A DNA stretch of 64,000 nucleotides, taken from contig NW_026570223.1 in assembly GCF_019649055.1 (NCBI RefSeq), positions 1,426,001-1,490,000 on the forward strand, written 5' to 3'. The notes beneath the pieces were generated by a model. That model ran no database searches, was not told the origin of the DNA, and saw only the letters and a list, made by a program, of their open reading frames with translations. Each line of letters starts with the position of its first letter. The first letter of the stretch is position 1. The DNA is from Paramacrobiotus metropolitanus. Lineage: Eukaryota > Tardigrada > Eutardigrada > Parachela > Macrobiotidae. Both the position numbers and the translations under genes were made by a program. This document shows positions 9,015 to 16,578 of the stretch, one piece after another.

Positions 9015-11312
9015 TTGAGAATGGTACAGGAAAAGCGCGAGGCAGAGCGAAAGCGGCTAGAAGAAAAGGAGAAAGCTGCGGCAGAGAAGGGTTTAGCCGA
9101 AGCAGCTAAAGGTCACGCACCTACCCCATTCGCGATATTGAAGAAACAAGATGAAGGAGAAGCAGCTGTAATCAGACAGTCGCTGATACAGCAGATTGAC
9201 ATCATCTTGCAAGATCCTCTCGCGGTATCGAAAGAGGAATACAAAATCTTCCTGGATGAAAAGGTCAACCTGACGAAAGGAAATAGACCGTCCCAGGTTA
9301 TCAAAATTGCGATTGAAGAACGAATCGACAGGATGAGAAATTTCCGAAAACGGGAGAAAGATGTGGTTGAGGCCCTTCGGAACTTCAAGAAAGAGGAGTT
9401 CAAACGCCCAAAATCGCCTCAAAGAGATGATCGCAACCGCGGCTATGAAAGGTCATCAGACCGCTCCCGAGAAAGGTCATGGGACAGACATCATAACGAC
9501 CGATACAGTGGATACGCGAGAGATACGCGCACGTCGGAGCAAAAGAGAAGGGATGAAGAACGTATCCGACGTGAAAAAGAACAAAGAGAAAAGCGCCGCC
9601 AAGAAGAAGCGGAAGAAAAGCGCTTGGCGGAGGAATACAGGAAAATCAACGAAACCTGTAATAGGCAGCAGGAGAAGGAACGGGCTGCTAAGGAAACGCA
9701 AAATCGCGATTTACAGAATCGAGAAGGAAGAAGTGAAGGCTCGAGTAAATCAACATCCTCAAAGGGGCCATATGATCAAGAGTGGGTCCAGGATAACCTG
9801 AACATGGCTGATTATGAGTTTGGAGACAAATCCTACAACAGCAAAAGGTCATCCAGCTCGGAAAGCCACCGCACGCCTAAGAGCCCGCGCAGAATGCAGT
9901 CAGTAGTCCATTCTGTTTGTTCAACGTTCAAGTCAGCCGAGAAGCAACCGGAAAAGCAATTAGACGAGGTCATGGAATGCAGCCCGTCATCCTCGAATGT
10001 CATTGAAGTTCACGGAGACGAGGATATGCGACCGTCAAGACGAAACATTATCTTCGATCTTGAACATCAGCTTACAAGCGCGGAGACGGCGAGTAATGTA
10101 CCGCCAGAATCAGATTCAGAGAAGGGCGACCAGAAAGGTCAATCAAAGGTCACCGCTCCGAGGAGACATTCTCTCCAAACCATCGAGCTGGTATATGAAA
10201 TGAACGACATCATGGAGCAAACGAACGAGATCTGCCGTTCGGTGGGCATCGCGCCAGATAATAAGGACGAATTCGACAAAGTTTATTGGCTTCTCATGAA
10301 CTTGCGCCAGGTCATCAACGACTCGGGATACGCGAAAGAGTACGAGTATGGCCAATGGGAAGACCTGATCATTACGCAAGAATCGGCGAATCTTCATTAT
10401 TTCCCAACGAGAGAATGTGGCCTCGTCAGTCTGATCGACCTGAGTCTCTTGGAAACACCGTTGGACACTCCTGATCCAACAGGAATGACGCAGTTCCAAT
10501 ACAGAGACATCAAGGAAAGACGACTCCACGTAGCACAATTTGTGTTGCGACATGTGAACCCGGCGTTGAGACTCCTCGCAGGAAGGGCTGCGTTAGGATT
10601 GTTGGTCAAACCAGATTCTCCGCCTGATCATCGCGCCACGATTCAGAAGATTTTTGCAGCAAGGCTCGGCCATTATGAATCGCATCACCAGCTGCGAAAG
10701 AGCGCTCAAAGAGGTATAGAGATACCGCCAGCACTGACCGCGCAAGTTATAAAGCTGGGAATGCCTGTTAAGAACTTTAACTCCTCGGAAACGGCCAAGA
10801 GGCAGCTGAAGGACGTCCAGAGAGCAATGAATTTCGACGAAAGTCTGAGACGTCAAGCGAAAATGCATGCCCACCGATGTGCGGAAAGAATCAGAATCAC
10901 GATGGGTACGAGATTCATCCAGCCATCCGACTTCGTCTATGATTTCATCCAAGAAATCAGCGTAAATAGAAGCAGCTACCGTCCAGAGCTTGCGAGACAG
11001 CCGCAGGAAAATGAAATGAAACGAAGAGGACGAAGAAACCAACAGCTGCATTTGGACTATGTCGAATTGTGCAAAAGGTCACGGGATAATCCATACGATG
11101 AAGGATTAAAAGCGCGAATGGTCGACGCTCGAGATCATCTGATCCGTATTCAGCGCAGACGTGACCGAAATCGGCACAGTGGTGCTAGCAGCCGGAGCGA
11201 AGGAGACGAGCTGCCTGAGAGGCAAAAGGAACCTCGGGATCGAACGTCTGATCAGAACGAAAAACAAAGACGTTTCGATCGGAACCGCGACAATGGTTCA
11301 AATGATCAGTGA
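9015..11312 (+). CDS. retroelement downstream frame 3, charged N-terminus with helical C-terminal domain
   Basis: A 765-codon frame. Residues about 1-240 are dominated by Arg, Lys and Glu and include an RS/RD-type basic region, likely disordered or coiled-coil and able to bind nucleic acid. Residues about 390-730 are a compositionally normal, mostly alpha-helical region starting near SLQTIELVYEMNDIM and ending in a basic Arg-rich tail. I do not recognise it. A helical region followed by a basic tail is the layout of capsid-nucleocapsid proteins, so a gag-like role is conceivable, but the position after pol would be unusual and no zinc knuckle is seen. There is no signal peptide or transmembrane segment, so it is not an obvious envelope. 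Confidence 0.6.
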   Translation: MRMVQEKREAERKRLEEKEKAAAEKGLAEAAKGHAPTPFAILKKQDEGEAAVIRQSLIQQIDIILQDPLAVSKEEYKIFLDEKVNLTKGNRPSQVIKIAIEERIDRMRNFRKREKDVVEALRNFKKEEFKRPKSPQRDDRNRGYERSSDRSRERSWDRHHNDRYSGYARDTRTSEQKRRDEERIRREKEQREKRRQEEAEEKRLAEEYRKINETCNRQQEKERAAKETQNRDLQNREGRSEGSSKSTSSKGPYDQEWVQDNLNMADYEFGDKSYNSKRSSSSESHRTPKSPRRMQSVVHSVCSTFKSAEKQPEKQLDEVMECSPSSSNVIEVHGDEDMRPSRRNIIFDLEHQLTSAETASNVPPESDSEKGDQKGQSKVTAPRRHSLQTIELVYEMNDIMEQTNEICRSVGIAPDNKDEFDKVYWLLMNLRQVINDSGYAKEYEYGQWEDLIITQESANLHYFPTRECGLVSLIDLSLLETPLDTPDPTGMTQFQYRDIKERRLHVAQFVLRHVNPALRLLAGRAALGLLVKPDSPPDHRATIQKIFAARLGHYESHHQLRKSAQRGIEIPPALTAQVIKLGMPVKNFNSSETAKRQLKDVQRAMNFDESLRRQAKMHAHRCAERIRITMGTRFIQPSDFVYDFIQEISVNRSSYRPELARQPQENEMKRRGRRNQQLHLDYVELCKRSRDNPYDEGLKARMVDARDHLIRIQRRRDRNRHSGASSRSEGDELPERQKEPRDRTSDQNEKQRRFDRNRDNGSNDQ

Positions 11313-12450
11313 TGACCTTTAGGGCATCGCTGATGTGCTAGTTACGGCCATCAGTCGGCAGCACGAGAATGGTAGTCAAGGTACAGTATTAGGGCGAAGG
11401 AGACGCAACTTTTTGAACTGTCATACCGTTCGTGTTTTGTTGTTTTCAGAATTTTGTTGCAGGGGATCAAGGCGATCTGCAGTATGGGGGAGTTACGGAG
11501 GTCATCCGGCCCTCGAAGCAGGAAGAGTAACGGCGTTAACCGGCCTTCCTCATTACATTTAAACGTCACTTCTAGAGTGTAGTTGCGGCCTACTTAGTCG
11601 GCACACTCTTAAGGAATGTCAGAAGCCACAAGGGTGAAAAAGAGAAAGAGTTCAAGAAAATAGGGGTAAAACTTTCAGATGTTGAGGTTACGGCGATAAC
11701 CGGCCTCAGAAGAAGAGGAGTTACGGCGTTAACCGGCCCTCGAACCTGGTAAGGAAAGAAGAAAGGTGCGCGTCATTGGCACTAAGAGAAAAGAAAGGGA
11801 AGTGCGACGAAAGAAAATGGTTGAAAACGAATGATGACCTTTGCTAGGGAGGCAAGCAGAATTGCTTGAAAGCCAAAAACCGGCTAAGTTCCTCCATGAC
11901 CTTTAATACGGAACTCATTATGGAAAAATGGATGACCTTTTGGGATCGTCACGGCCCAAACGAGTCGCACATCAGAAGAGAAAGGGATGACCTTTGAGAA
12001 CTTCACTGCTCAACGAGTCATCAATCAAAGTTCAAAAGAATGACCTTACCAGGGAGGAAGCATTACGCTTGTCTTTCAAGACGTCCCTCCATGTCCAAGA
12101 GGAAGAATCTCATTTTGCAGAAGTCGTACTTGATACGCAATTATTCCAAAGATGAAGCAGCAGTATTGAAAAGTCGTACTTGATACGCACCTATTCCTAA
12201 AGCGGATCTCATTTGTGATGGTAAAGATTGCTCAAAAGAGCGGAATGGACCAAAGCGGATTACGGTTGACAGGACCCAGTGACCTTTAGGAGTCGGAGGA
12301 TCCTAGTCGTTTTGATAATGAATTCTGTTGATATTTTTTTACTGTTTTTACTTTTGTTTCGAGATCTCTTTATTCACACATGTAATTGGAATTTGTGATG
12401 TTAAAAGGAGATTAAATCTCGATGTTTTATTAATCACACAGACGAGCCGT
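11313..12450 (+). other. retroelement 3' noncoding region with repeated RNA-like hairpin modules
   Basis: No long frame is open here. The region is made of short modules: six hairpins sharing a TTACGG...CCGGC-type core (11335-11741), two three-way-junction-like folds (11846-11896 and 12051-12091), two hairpins with 10-base loops followed by CGAGTC (11939-11960 and 11994-12013), a direct repeat AGTCGTACTTGATACGCA (12121-12138 and 12172-12189), and a terminal stem (about 12386-12440). Most modules after 11,800 are preceded by ATGACCTT(T). The hairpins keep pairing while their stem bases differ, so selection on RNA (or single-stranded DNA) structure is likely. This could be the untranslated end and LTR of the element. 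Confidence 0.6.
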
Positions 12451-12816
12451 CAAGGATCCCAAGGAATTGGATGTGGATTTGCTTCGACGGAGCTCAGCCT
12501 CCCTCCCAGAGGCATGTGAGCGCAGGCGTACATGCGTACACCCTCGCTTTGGCAGTCTGTTGTGTATTCATTGCGCGCCCGCCTTACGCGTGGCGAAAGC
12601 ATGGTGTTCTGCGCGCACCCGCACTGTGTGGCGGCTACGTGCGCATTTTCCTCGCTTGCTGCAGTCAGCAATGCGGAGTTGTCCACGAGGAAATTCTATC
12701 GAATTTAGTCTGGTTATAAATTTCTAGCAATCACGCCGTTTCTCGCTTTCTGTAGCGTAGGCGTATTTATAGCATTGCTAGTCTTTTTGGTAGGCAGAAT
12801 TCCGTCAATTCTGTTC
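12451..12816. other. gene-free stretch between retroelement and BTB gene
   Basis: The segment 12,450-12,700 is noticeably richer in GC and CpG than the host background (runs such as GCGCGCCCGCC near 12,570) and may still belong to the retroelement end or be an old regulatory segment. I see no supported gene. The 3' end of the minus-strand BTB gene follows at 12,817. Confidence 0.4.
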
Positions 12817-13655
12817 CTACGCGTGAACCTTCATCAGGTCCACGCTCATATTATGTTCCTCGGCCGACAGTGTATTACGCAATAGAATCATCTCGAGCAT
12901 CTCCTTTCCAACGGCCGCAAAATCTCCCAACGCGATGACATCGTCCGCGGATCGGTCGATGAACTGCAGACAACTCTCTGCAATCTTTTCAGCACGACGT
13001 TCAACGCCCTACAACCGATATACAACCGTATAAATATTAGGCTAGAATGATCGTACAGATATAACAGGGATAGGACTAATTTAAGCAATTACAGAAGTTT
13101 GACCAACATTTTTCAGGAAAATCAGACAGTTCTCCGTATTCAGCTGGGTGCTAACGAATTCACAGCACTTGTCCACTAGCAGCGGCACTTCGTACTTGTC
13201 CGCGCACAGCAGTGTCTGGATGACGACGTCCACACGCAGATCGACCGTGTCAGTGTACAGGAAACTGCAGTCGAGTAAATACAGTCAGGATGTACTTCTG
13301 CGTAATCATAATATGTTGATAACCAACGTTACGATAATCTCTAACCTGAGCATATTGGCAAACGCATCGGGAAGAACATCCGGAATGTCGATCACCTGGC
13401 GTTTCTCAGGCAGACTGCCATAGAACATGGTATAGAACACGGGGCTACGTTGACACAGTACGTGCCTGCAAAGCAACAGTGAATTCCCGTCAGTGCTTAC
13501 TTGTGCACATCGAAGGCCTTCACTGGCCCGAAACATCGTCCGACTGTGAACTGCACGTCACTGAACTCTCCACTGTCCAGAGTACGCTTCATGCTGCCGA
13601 CAAGCCCCAGTCCGGATCGCTGACGCCGTGTGGAACTTGAGGGATTTGCCGACAT
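12817..13655 (-). CDS. short BTB-BACK protein, BTBD2/3/6-like
   Basis: Four exons on the minus strand (13655-13501, 13465-13346, 13264-13108, 13008-12817) give 207 residues in phase. The start Met precedes a Ser/Arg-rich leader; then comes a BTB/POZ domain (about 20-130) with the hallmark DVQFTVG, FDVHKHVLCQRSPVFYTMF and LYTDTVDL segments, followed by the start of a BACK domain (CLQFIDRSADDVIALGDF). Such proteins dimerise through BTB and often act as Cullin-3 substrate adaptors. Compared with BTBD2/3/6 proteins of about 500 residues, it lacks the rest of BACK and the C-terminal PHR domain. It either ends early at 12,817 or continues through a possible AAG|GTTCAC donor into DNA now occupied by the retroelement. 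The exon 3 donor (GTTGGT) is weak. The BTB call is secure; the gene end is not. Confidence 0.75.
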
Positions 13656-14902
13656 GATTCTGATGCCAATCCAAATGCAAATTCTCGCGAGAAAGGATTG
13701 TATTCTGTCACACGACTGAGGCTCCGTGAAGGCACACAAAACTAGCAGATTTGAAATTTCATAAATTTTATCGCGATATGTCCAAACTTGCAAGTACGTA
13801 CTGCGCTTGGAAGTAAATGTCAAAGGAGAAACACTGCGATCTCAAAAGAGAATTTGAAAATTTGAGCATCGGATCGGAATATCCCATTTAGCCGGACTAA
13901 CTGAAATATGGGTGGGACCTTCGGCTAAAAATCCGAACAAGCGTTACTCCGATATTACTAAGACAGTAAGACTTGCAATTTTAAAAAAAACGGACGGCCG
14001 TGTGCAGTCGGTTATTTGTAAGATTTCCCAAGCATCCGCAAAGAGTTAAAATGGTGCAATGCGATTGGTTACAGTTTTGCAGTACGTACTAAATTTTTGA
14101 CTTGATGGACAAATACGACGAACGATCGGCTGCGTCTGTGTCCGAACTCCGAAGTGTTGTGTACCGAACTCCGAAGTGTTGTGTAACAATGCTGAAATAT
14201 TCGGATTTTTACAAATTTATTTAACTACCGTCGTACGCGTACGGTCACTAGAAGCTTTGCAGAATCTGCATGCAACACTAAAGTGCAACTGCGACGCTTT
14301 TTGTGCTTATATACGAGTTTACCAGCAGTCAGTAACATTTCGTCACTGTGTTCAAGGAAACAAAAAATGCAAAACATATTTCCGAACATGGGCAAATTAT
14401 TTTTAATGGTGTTCACGATTCAGCTGCACGTTTGGAACTAAAAAACGCACTGATATTATCTCGATCGATAAATATCAGTTTTGCCCATGTTATCGGTTGT
14501 CGTTAACGATCGGTTCCTTCTTTAGTTTGGTTCGCTGCTGCCCTTTCTCTGACTATCTGGTCTAGGAGGCGTTCCAGTTCCAATAGACTCTCCATCGTTA
14601 CCTCGCACCGCCGACCGGTCGAAATGATCGGCATGCCAAAAACAACAATAAACCACAAACGATTCTAATGGTACAAAATGAATCAACATTCCCTTCCTTC
14701 TTTTATTCCTAAATGATTGTTTATTCTGTGTGTACTGTTACAGAGTGAGGCACTGATGGACCCGACTGTACATGTACTAAGAGGTACCTTGTACCTCTGC
14801 TTTGCGCTTAATTGGTCACCGTGTCTCAATTACTGTACTCGTATTAAAAGCTACTAGTTTTTTATCATCCGTGAGTTCTGCTTCTGCCTTGTATTAAATA
14901 TA

Positions 14903-15048
14903 GGGGGGATTTAACTGCTAATTGTAAGGCCAGCACTCCCTGTATTTGATGCCGTCACCCGCCTGGATGCCGTCACCAACAACGTAAAACTCCAGCCGGG
15001 TGACGGCAGCAAGTCAGGGAGTGCTTGCCTCAGCAGTTGAATTCCCCC
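14903..15048. mobile_element. palindromic (foldback) MITE, about 146 bases
   Basis: The left arm starts GGGGGATTTAACTGCT and continues through GGCCAGCACTCCCTG to GCCGTCACCCG. The reverse complement of the right arm reads GGGGGAATTCAACTGCT, GGCAAGCACTCCCTG and GCCGTCACCCG. The two arms therefore pair over nearly their whole length, leaving a loop of a few dozen bases. It carries no coding capacity. TA-rich sequence flanks both ends, which would suit a Tc1/mariner-type target, but a target-site duplication is not clear. Confidence 0.7.
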
Positions 15049-15061
15049 TTTTTTACATTAT

Positions 15062-15582
15062 AGCTGCGTGCACGGATAAACACCTTATAGCTGGGTGCAC
15101 GGGTGACCTTTTTGGGGTCCGCACGGGTGTTGGCTGTGTGCACGGGATTCCTGCAAGGGCGCTGGCTGCGTGCACGGGTCATTTTCTATTTCGCGAATTT
15201 TTTGAATAATAAAGCGCTTCAAAGTTCAAATGTTTTTAAATTCCGTTTTATCGTCGATTTTTGGATACGCAAATATTGTGGAAACCTTAAGGTATTTTAA
15301 AAAAGGTTTTTTAAGATGCATGTTCCAGGGCTACCAATGACGTATGTATATTCCATGAAAAATACACGTGCACCATTCTCTCATGCGCATTCCGTCGGGA
15401 GGGTTAAAAGTCTGACTCAGAAACATTATTCTCAAGATCTGAGTTCTGATAACTCATCTACTCACACAAATTTAGAGCTATCAAAATTTAATGGCATGTA
15501 CGGGTTGTGGACATTGCAAACCGGCACAAGTAATAAGCCGTGTACCCAAAAAAATCTCATGCCGACTTCCCGTGCACGCAGC
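15062..15582. mobile_element. possible non-autonomous element bounded by GCTGCGTGCACGG
   Basis: GCTGCGTGCACGG occurs at the left (15063) and its reverse complement CCGTGCACGCAGC at the right (about 15568-15580). The left side also has three or four loosely repeated copies of GTGCACGGG between 15063 and 15180. The interior is AT-rich and noncoding. The inverted ends suggest a TIR element; no target duplication is evident, so this could also be a chance arrangement of a tandem repeat. Confidence 0.4.
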
Positions 15583-16578
15583 ATCGACCTAAACACTTAT
15601 TATTGCAAATGTGCCTACAAAGTAATTATTTCGGTATTATAGAGCAAGTAAGCAGCTACATTAATAATGCGGAATCGAAAATGTAACCAAAACTGTAACC
15701 AAAAAGTAAAATTTAATGCAGTCAATTTATGTAACCAACTGCAGGTTTGACGACCAGCCAACAGTGTCCAAAGTAGCTAGTGCGTTAGTTATCGAACATC
15801 TTAGACAGGTAGAAGTACAGTACACGTCGAGTTTTGAGATTTAATGTGAAAAACTGAAAATTTGAATACTTATTGCAGCTGTTGTACGTAACAATTTCTT
15901 ATGACTGTGCGCGTAATAATCTGCTTCCTTTACAGTTTTTAAAATCGTATACACCGAGAAAGTTAAACCGGCTGAAGTGCAACATACTTACATAATTACG
16001 CTGTACTTATATAATTATGCCGGTTTTCTGGAGTACGCTTTCTCACAACAAAATGAAGATAACGGTATAAATGGGTGTTTGTGAAATGCCTGTGTGTCAG
16101 AAGATTATCATCAATTAAGAAACGCCAAGCCACCTAATACAGCTCGATTATAGTAACTGTAGTCTGTAGCCAAACCTAAGGTCCAACTTATTTCTTGTCG
16201 GATCAGATGATGTGATATATGCAAAGAAATTATACTGCGGAACTGCAATCAATTTTTAAAGTTGTGTGCCTAAAATGGACCTGCAGGGCTAGACTACAGA
16301 GTATCTGTATGAGTAAGCAAGAGTTTACAAAGCCAATGTGATAAAATTAACTTCTCGTTGAGAACTCCAACTTGCTTGGACACGATCGGCGTTCCTCGGT
16401 GCACCAAGTTCTGCACCTTGTCTACGTCGATATCAACGGGTTAATGCCAGCATTACACATATATATTGATATAATTTGCAATACTGCAACGGAAGTCATT
16501 TTTTTCTTTAACAAGCGTGATCTGTGAATTTTAGGAACTTCATTTTATTTTCGCTGCTTTGAATTTTCGCCGTTCACC

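Larger units (their letters stand above)
1..12450 (+). mobile_element. Ty3/gypsy-class retroelement, 5' end outside the window
   Basis: The domain order RT, RNase H, integrase (D,D-35-E type core, with a zinc-binding region before it) places this in the Ty3/gypsy class. The parts visible are a Glu/Lys-rich region upstream of pol (1-1560), pol (1575-6089), three more long open frames (6104-8182, 8019-8825, 9015-11312) and about 1.1 kb of structured noncoding DNA. The region before pol is not one continuous frame, so I treat it as broken in a small number of places (about two or three); the rest looks open, suggesting a fairly recent insertion. No LTR pair can be compared because the left end is missing, so age cannot be estimated from LTRs. 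The right boundary is uncertain: the last AAAGGTCA/TGACCTTT octamer of the dense array is near 12,277 and a terminal stem lies near 12,390-12,440. The plus strand is strongly purine-rich, unlike the flanking host DNA. Confidence 0.85.
13656..16578. other. intergenic, with two inverted-repeat elements
   Basis: This is AT-rich intergenic DNA. It contains a tandem duplication of a 22-base unit (CCGAACTCCGAAGTGTTGTG, about 14141-14186), the palindromic MITE at 14903-15048 and the GTGCACGGG element at about 15062-15582. A coding-like patch on the minus strand (about 16440-16345, reading DKVQNLVHRGTPIVSKQVG) has no clear splice sites and no partner exons, and may be a gene relic. No gene can be supported. 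Confidence 0.5.

Noticed and set aside
16345-16440. Minus-strand coding-like patch as a gene
   Set aside because: It reads well as protein but lacks convincing splice sites and partner exons; kept only as a possible relic within the intergenic entry.
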